Source: Paracoccaceae bacterium
GTDB lineage: Bacteria; Pseudomonadota; Alphaproteobacteria; Rhodobacterales; Rhodobacteraceae
DNA: 7,095 nucleotides
Assembly: GCA_030626365.1 (NCBI GenBank)
Contig: DAOUPC010000148.1
Coordinates: 1-7,095, forward strand
Direction of reading: 5' to 3'
A program made the position numbers and the translations under genes. Positions 1-6,263 of this stretch are shown piece by piece. Below the pieces are notes generated by a model, which had not been told where the DNA came from, did not search any database, and saw nothing but the letters and a program-made list of their open reading frames with translations. Every line of letters begins with the position of its first letter. Positions within the stretch are counted from its first letter, which is position 1.

Positions 1-337
1 CGACGGGGAATGGGAAAATTCGCTGTTTATCCTGACCTCGGTGATGAGCCATTCAAAGGCCGACAAGGCGATTGTCGATGCCGGATTAAAGGCGCAATCG
101 GTGGATTCAGGGTTACCGACAGTGTTTGGGCGAAATGACCGGGTTGAGTATTTGAAATGTTCGGATGAACACGGCGTGGTTGGCGACCCGGATGGCATAT
201 TGAAGGTAAACGACAAGTTGCGGTTGGTGCCGGGGCATTGTGATCCGACCTGTAACGTACACGACTGGTATGTCGGGGTGCGCAACGGCAAGGTCGAGAC
301 CCTGTGGCCGGTATCGGCGCGCGGCAAGGCGTATTGA
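1..337 (+). CDS. bhcC: beta-hydroxyaspartate aldolase BhcC, C-terminal part (5' end outside window)
   Basis: This is the last 111 residues of a PLP-dependent aldolase of the D-threonine aldolase/D-serine dehydratase family; the first full codon is at base 2. Seen: the family's C-terminal metal-site segment PGHCDPTCNVHDWYVGV, followed by VETLWPVSARGKAY. Within it, the His-x-Asp spacing (H, C, D) matches the His/Asp metal ligands of D-threonine-aldolase-type enzymes. Known: BhcC condenses glycine and glyoxylate to (2R,3S)-beta-hydroxyaspartate in the cytoplasm, as part of the beta-hydroxyaspartate cycle. The specific call depends mainly on the next gene, a very good match to bhcD, in the order known for bhcABCD. 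The fragment alone would also fit a 3-hydroxy-D-aspartate or D-threonine aldolase. The PLP lysine lies upstream and cannot be checked. The ATG at 44 is internal, because the frame is open to the window edge. Confidence 0.8.
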   Translation, partial: DGEWENSLFILTSVMSHSKADKAIVDAGLKAQSVDSGLPTVFGRNDRVEYLKCSDEHGVVGDPDGILKVNDKLRLVPGHCDPTCNVHDWYVGVRNGKVETLWPVSARGKAY

Positions 338-353
338 TCGCGCCAGGCGCGAT
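337..353 (+). other. perfect hairpin directly after bhcC
   Basis: An 8-base perfect inverted repeat, ATCGCGCC-A-GGCGCGAT, overlaps the last base of the bhcC stop codon. The folded RNA would open a few central bases as the loop, leaving a GC-rich stem. No T-run follows, so it does not look like a full intrinsic terminator. More likely roles are 3'-end protection or partial attenuation between bhcC and bhcD. That role is inferred. Confidence 0.55.
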
Positions 354-354
354 G

Positions 355-387
355 CCTTCGGCGAGGATATTTAGGAACAGAAGAAGG
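355..387 (+). repeat. candidate Rhodobacterales intergenic repeat motif
   Basis: The stretch has the pattern CTTCGGCGAGGATATTT followed by a purine-rich AGGAACAGAAGAAGG tail. From memory, similar 'GAGGATATTT...A/G-rich' segments recur just downstream of stop codons in many Rhodobacteraceae genomes. Only one copy is in this window, so its repeat nature cannot be shown here. It lies between the bhcC hairpin and the bhcD ribosome binding site. Confidence 0.4.
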
Positions 388-443
388 GCGCGGTTTCACG
401 TCAGGTGAGGGCGTTTCCCGGTTTGGAATGTGGAGAGCAGGAT

Positions 444-1409
444 ATGTGGATTGTACCCGAGGCGGCGATTGCCGATCTGATTACACCAGAGGCCAGTTTT
501 GAGGCGGTAGAGGCGGTTTTTGCCGCCATGTCGCGGGGGGATGCATATAATTTTCCGGTCATCCGGGAGGCGATTGGCCATGCAGATGCGCTCTATGGGT
601 TCAAGTCAGGGTTTGACCGGGCGGGGTTGAACCTGGGTTTGAAATCTGGCGGGTATTGGCCGGGAAATGAGGCCAGGGGGCTGACCAACCATCAGTCTTC
701 GGTGTTTTTGTTTGACGCAGATACCGGGAAGTGCAGCGCGGTGGTGGGGGGCAACCTGTTGACGGCGTTGCGGACCGCGGCCGCCAGTTCTGTGTCGATC
801 CGCCATCTGGCCCGTCAGGACGCAAAGGTTCTGGGGATGATCGGGGCCGGGCATCAGTCGGCGTTTCAGATGCGCGCCGCCGCTCAGCAACGCGATTTCG
901 ACAAGGTGATTGGCTGGAATTTTCACCCTGAGATGTTGTCACGGCTGGAAGAGACCGCGGCGGGTCTGGGCCTGCCATTTGAGGCCGTCGATCTGGACCG
1001 GTTGGGGCAAGAGGCGGATGTGATCATTTCAATCACCTCGAGTTTTTCACCCATCCTGATGGCATCACAGGTCAGTCCCGGCACGCATATCGCCTGTATG
1101 GGGACCGACACCAAGGGCAAGCAAGAGGTCGGGGCCGATCTGGTGGCACGGGCCAGCGTGTTTACCGACGAGGTAAGCCAGTCCATCAGCATAGGCGAAT
1201 GTCAGCACGCGATTGCCCAGGGGTTGATCAAAGAGGACATGATCAGCGAATTGGGGGCGGTGATAAATGGCACCCATCCGGGGCGCAGTTCGGACACGGA
1301 AGTCACGCTGTTTGATGGCACCGGTGTGGGGCTTCAGGATCTGGCAGTGGCGGCGAAGGTGGTTGATCTGGCCATCGCCAGGGGTATCGCAATCGAGGTG
1401 GATTTCTGA
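444..1409 (+). CDS. bhcD: iminosuccinate reductase BhcD (ornithine cyclodeaminase/mu-crystallin family)
   Basis: A complete cytoplasmic protein of 321 residues, the usual family length. Known: BhcD reduces iminosuccinate to L-aspartate with NADH, the last reductive step of the beta-hydroxyaspartate cycle; BhcA then uses the aspartate to aminate glyoxylate and releases oxaloacetate. Seen: substrate-site Lys67 (GLKSGG), Arg110-Thr111 in LLTALRTAAASS, a Rossmann nucleotide-binding loop GMIGAGHQSA at 131-140, and the C-terminal FDGTGVGLQDLAVA segment with the family's conserved Asp near 299. The ATG at 444 is chosen because GGAGAG (432-437) sits 6 bases upstream; the in-frame GTG at 405 has no comparable site and would add an unconserved tail. 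It lies 106 bases after bhcC and is probably cotranscribed. By fold alone it could be an ornithine cyclodeaminase or another imino-acid reductase; the bhcC neighbour argues for BhcD. Confidence 0.85.
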   Translation: MWIVPEAAIADLITPEASFEAVEAVFAAMSRGDAYNFPVIREAIGHADALYGFKSGFDRAGLNLGLKSGGYWPGNEARGLTNHQSSVFLFDADTGKCSAVVGGNLLTALRTAAASSVSIRHLARQDAKVLGMIGAGHQSAFQMRAAAQQRDFDKVIGWNFHPEMLSRLEETAAGLGLPFEAVDLDRLGQEADVIISITSSFSPILMASQVSPGTHIACMGTDTKGKQEVGADLVARASVFTDEVSQSISIGECQHAIAQGLIKEDMISELGAVINGTHPGRSSDTEVTLFDGTGVGLQDLAVAAKVVDLAIARGIAIEVDF

Positions 1410-1454
1410 CGCCCGCAACCTTGCCCATATCCATGCGGGATAAGGGGCGTAAGG

Positions 1455-1470
1455 TAGGGTCCTGACCCTA
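1455..1470. terminator. candidate bidirectional terminator hairpin
   Basis: A perfect 7-base inverted repeat, TAGGGTC-CT-GACCCTA, lies between the convergent ends of bhcD (stop at 1409) and the co-polymerase gene (stop at 1488). The first arm pairs fully with the second, though a real loop would open the inner pairs. Neither side has a long T-run; the downstream plus-strand sequence is only mildly A/T-rich. The convergent position supports a termination role, but efficiency is uncertain. A looser pair, CCCGCA (1412-1417) and TGCGGG (1434-1439), lies beside it. Confidence 0.45.
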
Positions 1471-1487
1471 GGTCGTGAATTTCAAAT

Positions 1488-2771
1488 CTAGGCCGCAGGG
1501 CCATCTGATGGTTTGGGGCCATCAAGCCAGATCTGATAGCGCTGCCACAGCGTGATCTTTCGCGGGGTCGGATCCATATGGGGGATTGAAACCACCGGCC
1601 CGAAACCGATTTCACGTTTCATCTGCTGTGCCGTGCGGATTACCGGGTTTCGCAGTTCCAGCACAAAGGCCAGCACGAAAGCCAGCACCACGCTAAGGGC
1701 GCCACCCATGACCGCAATCCGTTTGCGGCTGCCGGTCACCGGATAGTCGGGCAATGCGGCGGTTTCGATCACCGTCAGCCGTTCGGCCTGACGTTCACTT
1801 TCCAGCCGGAAACCAACCTCGGCCTCGGTCCGGTGGGTAGAGATGATATCCATCTCAGCACGCAGTTTTTCCAACTTGCGTTCGAGGGTGTCCAGTTCGC
1901 GATTGATCTTGGGCGAGGTTTCCAGGGAGAGTTCAAGTTCGCTCTTGCGGTCCTGCAACAGCTTTCGCTGGGCATTCAGGGTTGTCAGTTGTTCGTCAAG
2001 GTCCGCCAGCATCCGTTTGGCCGTGGCACGCCGTTCACTGTTCTGGACCTGATCGGCCTCGCGACGAATAAGGATGGTATCGCGGTCGATATCCAAAAGT
2101 GCCTCGTTCAGCGTGGCGATTTCAGCGCGGCGGAATTCTATGCTGCCCGGCAGGGTCAGGTCGTGTTGGTTGCGAAAATCCGTGATCTGCCCCTCCAGGG
2201 TCTTTACGGCTTTGGCCAGCGTGTCCTCTTGTGCGGCAAAAAAGGTCAGTGTTTCGCGGGCCTGCCCGATCCGGGAACTGATGCTAAGGTCAATCGTGCG
2301 GCGGGCAAATTCATGGGCAACCTGCTGGGCCTGAAAGGCATTCGACATCTCGGCGGTGATTGACAGAACCGACATGGCGCCATCATCCGAAAAACCTTCG
2401 CGGGCCGCTGCCACACCTTCGATCCGCACAGCCCGGCGCAACCGATCCACCAGTTCGGTTGGCTTCAGGTCCGGAAATTCGGAATAAAGGCCAAAGGCGT
2501 CTATGATCGCGAGCACACTGCCACGGGTCATCAGGCGTTGTTCGATCAGTTGAAGACGGCGGGCCGCAGACCCGGCAACGGTGGAACGGGCCAGATCATT
2601 GGCGATCTTGGGGCGGGCAATCTGGATCACTTCCGTGGAACTGTACATGTGCTGCTGGCTTAGCGCGAAAAGCACCGAAAACACACATCCCAACGCGGTC
2701 ACGGTCATCATCAGGCGCGCCCGGCGGCGAACCATGTCGATCAGGTCATCCAATGTGTAAATCAGGCCCAT
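1488..2771 (-). CDS. Wzz/ExoP-type polysaccharide co-polymerase (chain-length determinant, no kinase domain)
   Basis: A 427-residue inner-membrane protein. Seen: a short cytoplasmic start (MGLIYTLDDLIDMVRRRAR), a first membrane helix near 20-38, a long periplasmic region with strongly heptad-like charged helices around 165-320 (for example the LDEQLTTLNAQRKLL and TLERKLEKLRAEMD segments), a YPVTGSRKR element, and a second membrane helix at about 352-372. The cytoplasmic tail is about 55 residues and has no Walker motifs. Known: such PCP-2 proteins set chain length and couple polymerisation to export, normally with a cytoplasmic P-loop partner; here that partner is the separate gene just upstream. 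The ATG at 2771 is preferred over the GTG at 2786, because it has a purine-rich AGAAAGAAG upstream and begins at the conserved membrane-proximal segment. It is 70 bases downstream of the ATPase gene and last in the operon. The polymer type cannot be told. Confidence 0.82.
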   Translation of the reverse strand: MGLIYTLDDLIDMVRRRARLMMTVTALGCVFSVLFALSQQHMYSSTEVIQIARPKIANDLARSTVAGSAARRLQLIEQRLMTRGSVLAIIDAFGLYSEFPDLKPTELVDRLRRAVRIEGVAAAREGFSDDGAMSVLSITAEMSNAFQAQQVAHEFARRTIDLSISSRIGQARETLTFFAAQEDTLAKAVKTLEGQITDFRNQHDLTLPGSIEFRRAEIATLNEALLDIDRDTILIRREADQVQNSERRATAKRMLADLDEQLTTLNAQRKLLQDRKSELELSLETSPKINRELDTLERKLEKLRAEMDIISTHRTEAEVGFRLESERQAERLTVIETAALPDYPVTGSRKRIAVMGGALSVVLAFVLAFVLELRNPVIRTAQQMKREIGFGPVVSIPHMDPTPRKITLWQRYQIWLDGPKPSDGPAA

Positions 2772-2841
2772 GTTCTTCTTTCTCACGTCAGGTTATCGTC
2801 TTTGTCAAACAATCGGGGCGCATGGCCCCTGCGCCAATGGG

Positions 2842-3798
2842 TCAGGTGTTATAGTTTTCCAGCCCCGATTTGCGCGCCTGATTCAGGATAACGCCCAGCA
2901 GTTGGGTTTGCCCCTTCAGGATATCTTCGCATGCCGCCATGTGGCGGGCCAATGTCTGCGTTCCATCCGCCACCAGCAGCACACCATCGACATTTGGCAG
3001 AAAGGCCGCCAGGTCGTCATAAGCCAGTATCGGTGGCAGATCGTACAGAACCACATCAGGGCGCAGCGCCTTTGTCATCTGGCTCAGCGCTTTTTGGCAC
3101 TGCGCGTCATGCAGGATTTCTGCGGCGTTCTGTTCTGGCCCCGCCGCCAGCCCAAGCGCCAGCGTTTTGGATGCCCGCATCAGGTGGCGTTCCATCGCAA
3201 CCTCGCCAGCCAAATACCCGCGCATGTCCCCGATACCCTGCATATCCAGCATCTCTGCGATGCCAGGGCTTCGGTGGTTGATGTCCATCAGTACCGTGCG
3301 GCTGCCCGGAATGCGCGCCAGGCTTTGTGCAAGGTTGACCGCCGTAAAGGTGGCCCCACAACCGTGGGTCGGGGCCGCAATGGCAATCCTGTTCCAGCCA
3401 TTTGCCCGCAGCGTTTGCAGCAGACGCGTGCGCAAAAGGTCAAACGCCTTTGCCGCCGGGTCACGACGAAAGAAATTGACCAGCGGTGCCCCGGACAGGA
3501 AATGGCGCCGCACACCCTGCGGCACAAGGCGCAACGATTCCCATTCATCGCGGGCGGGTGTCGCAGGTGTCATTACCCGGGACGGGACCAGAGAGGGGGC
3601 AGAAAAACCGGTACGCGCCGGGCTGGCCGGGCTGGGAAGCTGGGTAACAACCTGAGAGCTGGCCGTTTGCCGGGCCACCCCACGATGGAACCGTTTGCGG
3701 TTCTGGTCGTTCATATCCGGCGCATGCCCGTGGCCTGTCTGTTGTGACAGGACCGCATGGCTGTCGCTGAACCCACGCAGAGAAGGCTGATCATTCAT
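2842..3798 (-). CDS. CpsD/CapB-like P-loop ATPase (BY-kinase family) with degenerate Walker A
   Basis: A cytoplasmic protein of 318 residues. Residues 1 to about 100 are Pro/Ser/Arg-rich and look disordered. The ATPase core covers about 110-310: a kinase-like AFDLLRTRLLQTL helix (118-130), Walker A position APTHGCGATFTAVNLA (142-157), Walker A' VLMDINHRSPG (169-179, Asp172), Walker B VVLYDLPPIL (249-258, Asp253), and the strand LGVILN (301-306). Anomaly: Ala149 stands where GxGK(S/T) has lysine, and the tail has only one tyrosine (Tyr316) instead of the Tyr cluster of true bacterial tyrosine kinases. Known: family members regulate Wzz-type co-polymerases by ATP binding and autophosphorylation. 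Inferred: this is a non-phosphorylating or weakly nucleotide-binding partner of the adjacent co-polymerase. The ATG at 3798 has GGCGAGG upstream with a 5-base spacer. It lies 38 bases after the sugar transferase gene. Confidence 0.78.
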   Translation of the reverse strand: MNDQPSLRGFSDSHAVLSQQTGHGHAPDMNDQNRKRFHRGVARQTASSQVVTQLPSPASPARTGFSAPSLVPSRVMTPATPARDEWESLRLVPQGVRRHFLSGAPLVNFFRRDPAAKAFDLLRTRLLQTLRANGWNRIAIAAPTHGCGATFTAVNLAQSLARIPGSRTVLMDINHRSPGIAEMLDMQGIGDMRGYLAGEVAMERHLMRASKTLALGLAAGPEQNAAEILHDAQCQKALSQMTKALRPDVVLYDLPPILAYDDLAAFLPNVDGVLLVADGTQTLARHMAACEDILKGQTQLLGVILNQARKSGLENYNT

Positions 3799-3836
3799 CT
3801 GCGCCTCGCCGGGTCGCGCAATACGATACGTTCATT

Positions 3837-4625
3837 TTAGTACCCTGTCCGGCGCATCACCACGCCCACCGTTTTCAGCAACAGACCCAGATCATGGGCC
3901 AGCGACAAACTGCGCAGGTATTTCGCATCCAGTTCGGCCCGAAAGGAAAACCGGCTTTCGTTGCGTGCCGACACCTGCCAGGTTCCGGTGATGCCCGGAC
4001 GAAGCGCGAAATAGGATTTTGCATCGCCGTAAAGGGACAATTGTTCCGGCAACATCGGCCGCGGGCCAACCAGGCTCATCTCGCCCTTCAGGACATTCCA
4101 GAGCTGTGGCAATTCATCCAGCGACGTGGCCCGCAAAAGGGCCCCGGCCCGCGTGATGCGCGGATCATTCTTCAATTTTTGTGTGGTTTCCCATTCGTCC
4201 CGCAAGGCCGGATCGCGGTCAAGGCACTGTTCCAGAAGAGTATCCGCATCACACACCATTGTGCGCAGCTTGAGGATGGAAAACCGTTTGCCACCCTTGC
4301 CAAGCCGGTCCTGTTTGTAAAAAGGTGTGCCGCCTTCGAACCAAAGCACAATCACACAGGCCAGAATGACAGGTACGGATATCGGCAGCGTGGCAATCAC
4401 AAACAGGATATCCATCGCACGCTTGCCCGCGCCCTGATACCAGGTGCTTTTCAGGGTTTTCTGCCTGCCCGGTTGCTTTGGCTGGCTGTGTTTGGCGTTG
4501 ATGTTACTGGCGGGGGGGTGACCCGGTGCCTTCTGTTCCCATACCAGTGGGCCAAAAATCTGGGCAGCATCATGTGAAGACCGCATCATCGGCCCGGAAA
4601 TATCATCCGCAAAATAATCTTTCAT
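3837..4625 (-). CDS. polyprenyl-phosphate sugar-1-phosphate transferase (ExoY/WcaJ-type bacterial sugar transferase)
   Basis: A 262-residue monotopic inner-membrane enzyme that puts the first sugar phosphate, from a UDP-sugar, onto undecaprenyl phosphate to start an exopolysaccharide repeat unit. Seen: a polar N-terminal region to about 65, the KRAMDILFVIATLPISVPV re-entrant/membrane segment with hydrophobic stretch 72-96, the TPFYKQDRLGKGGKRFSILKLRTM block (100-123), the catalytic Asp170-Glu171 in SLDELPQLWNVLKG, GPRP (187-190), and RPGITGTWQVSARNE (209-223). It has the short ExoY form with a single hydrophobic segment and lacks the four-helix CoA-binding-like N-terminus of WbaP/WcaJ. The ATG at 4625 is chosen for its GGAGG at 4631-4635, 5 bases upstream; the frame stays open to 4811, but that extension resembles no known domain. 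First gene of the three-gene operon. The sugar (galactose or glucose) cannot be decided. Confidence 0.88.
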   Translation of the reverse strand: MKDYFADDISGPMMRSSHDAAQIFGPLVWEQKAPGHPPASNINAKHSQPKQPGRQKTLKSTWYQGAGKRAMDILFVIATLPISVPVILACVIVLWFEGGTPFYKQDRLGKGGKRFSILKLRTMVCDADTLLEQCLDRDPALRDEWETTQKLKNDPRITRAGALLRATSLDELPQLWNVLKGEMSLVGPRPMLPEQLSLYGDAKSYFALRPGITGTWQVSARNESRFSFRAELDAKYLRSLSLAHDLGLLLKTVGVVMRRTGY

Positions 4626-4630
4626 AACAT

Positions 4631-4649
4631 CCTCCACCGCAATCTGCGG
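4631..4649 (-). promoter_or_regulatory. strong ribosome binding site with adjacent mini-hairpin
   Basis: On the minus strand GGAGG (4635-4631) lies 5 bases before the ATG of the sugar transferase, fixing that start. Just upstream is a perfect 5-base stem with a 3-base loop, CCGCA-GAT-TGCGG on the minus strand (4649-4637). The stem does not include the GGAGG itself, so blocking of translation is only a possibility. Confidence 0.5.
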
Positions 4650-4908
4650 GATACTACAGAAGCACGGTTCGTTCATTCCCGGGAAAAACCGACAAACAAG
4701 ATACGACCGCTTGAAACCATCCTGACCCTGACTTTTGATGCGCGCCCTGACGGGGCGGGCACCAAATACAGGTGCAAAACTTCTGCGACAAATTTGCCCC
4801 CAAAATGCCACAAAACAAACGTAGCGCAGGAACGGATGATTTTAATATTTTCGCCGGAAACAGTGTGTTTCTCACTGAATCCGGGGTGATTTGCCCGAAA
4901 ACAGGGTT

Positions 4909-5063
4909 AATTGGCCCGTATTCAGAAAATTGCGAGAACCAATGATCTGAAATCATGCGAATTGTTTACTGCAATGCACAGCAATGCACAGCAATGCAAG
5001 GAATCACCCGACCGCAGCCCCAGATCACCCAACGGGAAAATCGGTGCCGAATACGGCCCGATT
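4909..5063. repeat. imperfect inverted repeat bracketing the tandem repeats
   Basis: The left arm 4909-4925 (AATTGGCCCGTATTCAG) matches the reverse complement of 5047-5063 (AATCGGGCCGTATTCGG) at 14 of 17 positions. The arms are 121 bases apart, and their midpoint falls at about 4986, the middle of the tandem array at 4971-5000. This could be a two-site operator that loops around the array, or chance. Confidence 0.45.
4971..5000. repeat. three tandem 10-base repeats (GCAATGCACA)
   Basis: Two perfect GCAATGCACA units are followed by a third, GCAATGCAAG, with no spacer, giving a period of 10 bases, about one helical turn. Each unit contains the odd palindrome GCA-A-TGC. The array lies 129 bases beyond the AraC stop codon and about 350 bases upstream of the sugar transferase start. 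Helically phased boxes could be a protein-binding array; replication slippage is the simple alternative. Confidence 0.7.
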
Positions 5064-5099
5064 GCGGCAACCCCGTCACATTTGCGGATCAGGTATCTG

Positions 5100-6110
5100 T
5101 CAGGTGTTGCGGTACTGACCGGGGGTTTGCCCGGTCCAGCGTTTGAACGCGTCATTGAAACTACTTAGCCCCGAATACCCCAGCAAAAAGGTTATCTCGG
5201 CCAGCATCAGATTACTGTGGCGCAGATAATTGAGGGCCAGCGCCTTGCGCAACCCATCGAGGGCCTTGAAGAATGTCATGCCCTCTTCTGCCAGTCGGCG
5301 GGACAAGGTGCGCGGACTCATCCCCAATGCCCTTGCCACATTTTCCTGGGTTGCCTCGCCTCTGGTAAGGCGGTCGGAAATTGCCCGCTCTACCTCGACG
5401 ATCAGGGATGGAATGTTGCGCGACTTGACCTGCAACGCATGTTCACAACAGTTTTTCAAAATCTTGTACAATTCATCATCTGCGGTCATCAGCGGCAGGG
5501 CCAGATCATCCACCTTGAATTTATAGGAATTTTCGCACGCCCCGAAACGGACCTCGCAACCAAAATACCGCGTAAATTCGGCGATATTTGCATTTCTGGC
5601 ATGACGGAAAGTCACCAATTCAGGACAGAATTTCCGGTTCGCGGCCTGACGCATGGCATGCAGCAGCCCCGATGCAAAAAATTCCAGATATTGGCGGTGT
5701 ATTATACTGGCCGGAACGTTGAAGTGCCATTTTAACACGCCGTCGTCTTCCAGCATGTCGCAATCCACTTCGACCGCATCCGTGAAAACCCGGCGATAGT
5801 GGGCAACATTCCGGATAAAACTCATAACGCTGGGCGAAGAGACACCAACAAAGGAAATCAACCCGCTGCGCCGAATTTCGCGTTTCTGACCACGTGCAAA
5901 CCCCAGGATATCATCATCCGTCAGTTCCGCGGCACGTTCAAAGAAAGACGCAATCATATCGAACCGGGCCACCGGTTGATCCGGTTGCAACATTTCTGCG
6001 GACAACCCGGTTCCGTGAAATATCTGATGTTCGCAATAGCCCTGTTCAATCAGGTCATCGGCCAGTTTTTTGGCATAGACCGCCCCGTGCTTTGGCAAAT
6101 CCTCAGACAC
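5100..6110 (-). CDS. AraC-family transcriptional regulator with Arabinose_bd-type N-terminal domain
   Basis: A cytoplasmic DNA-binding regulator of 336 residues if started at the GTG at 6110. Seen: an N-terminal sensor domain of the OruR/ArgR-like Arabinose_bd class (about 11-200; it begins YAKKLADDLIEQGY and GTGLSAEMLQ), then a C-terminal AraC double helix-turn-helix: helix pair 1 near 254-277 (QENVARALGMSPRTLSRRL) and helix pair 2 with the family signature GYSGLSSFNDAFKRWTGQTP at 311-330. Start choice: the frame is open to ATGs at 6236 and 6287, but neither has a Shine-Dalgarno sequence, and the codons between 6110 and 6287 are unlike the gene body (AGA, ATA, CGA, GTA, TTA). A 336-residue product fits the family. 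The GTG has only a weak GCGGGG upstream, so the start is tentative. It is divergent from the isomerase gene at 6442, the natural candidate target. The ligand is unknown. Confidence 0.82.
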   Translation of the reverse strand: MSEDLPKHGAVYAKKLADDLIEQGYCEHQIFHGTGLSAEMLQPDQPVARFDMIASFFERAAELTDDDILGFARGQKREIRRSGLISFVGVSSPSVMSFIRNVAHYRRVFTDAVEVDCDMLEDDGVLKWHFNVPASIIHRQYLEFFASGLLHAMRQAANRKFCPELVTFRHARNANIAEFTRYFGCEVRFGACENSYKFKVDDLALPLMTADDELYKILKNCCEHALQVKSRNIPSLIVEVERAISDRLTRGEATQENVARALGMSPRTLSRRLAEEGMTFFKALDGLRKALALNYLRHSNLMLAEITFLLGYSGLSSFNDAFKRWTGQTPGQYRNT

Positions 6111-6209
6111 CGGTTCAGCCCCGCAACCGGATTGGGCAAACGGGAACTCGGGCAATGAACGGGGGGTTGATGGGCGGCATAATGGGCTGGGTACTCGTAT
6201 ATCTTCGGG

Positions 6210-6263
6210 TCTGGTTACAATTACTCTGGCCACCATATAGCCAGATTTTGAAATTTTGCCAGA
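6210..6263. promoter_or_regulatory. repeated TCTGGC/GCCAGA operator-like boxes with candidate minus-strand promoter
   Basis: Four related boxes occur: TCTGGT (6210-6215), TCTGGC (6225-6230), GCCAGA (6240-6245) and GCCAGA (6258-6263). The middle two form a perfect inverted repeat with a 9-base gap; the last two are direct repeats 18 bases apart. On the minus strand CTGGCA (6262-6257), a 17-base spacer and TATATG (6239-6234) form a 4/6 plus 4/6 sigma-70-like promoter overlapping the boxes. If this drives the AraC gene, transcription starts near 6227, which rules out the upstream ATGs and favours the GTG at 6110. Autoregulation by the AraC protein is inferred. Confidence 0.35.

Larger units (their letters stand above)
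4626..5099. other. 474-base non-coding region upstream of the polysaccharide operon
   Basis: No convincing gene was found: the open frames here have no recognisable domain. It should hold the 3' end of the AraC transcript and the promoter of the polysaccharide operon, both read on the minus strand. An A/T-rich patch at 4839-4850 contains a minus-strand TAAAAT that could be a -10 box, but no matching -35 was found. A GG-N10-GC arrangement on the minus strand near 4796-4809 resembles a sigma-54 site only in its core. The region also holds the tandem and inverted repeats listed separately, and three copies of ATCACCC or its complement (4884-4890 inverted, 5003-5009, 5024-5030). Confidence 0.5.

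Noticed and set aside
397..406. CACGTCAGGT also found at 2784-2793
   Set aside because: Many 10-base repeats are expected by chance in 7 kb, and the contexts (upstream of bhcD, upstream of the co-polymerase on the other strand) are unrelated.
2770..3747. Long plus-strand open frame of 325 codons
   Set aside because: It lies antisense to the ATPase gene, whose protein shows clear P-loop family motifs; the plus-strand translation is Arg/Gln/His-rich with no domain.
4743..4757. CGCCC-TGACG-GGGCG hairpin in the long leader of the polysaccharide operon
   Set aside because: A short GC stem with no T-run and no known riboswitch or attenuator context; common by chance in GC-rich DNA.
4795..4810. 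Sigma-54-like GG-N10-GC on the minus strand (TGGCATTTTGGGGGCA)
   Set aside because: The core spacing fits, but several other consensus positions do not, and it lies about 170 bases from the start codon; G-rich sequence makes chance matches easy.
4626..4811. Upstream extension of the sugar transferase frame (62 extra residues)
   Set aside because: The extension has no family similarity, and a strong GGAGG with correct spacing marks the ATG at 4625.
4971..5000. CRISPR array or replication iterons
   Set aside because: The units are only 10 bases with no spacers, and no cas or replication initiator gene is nearby.
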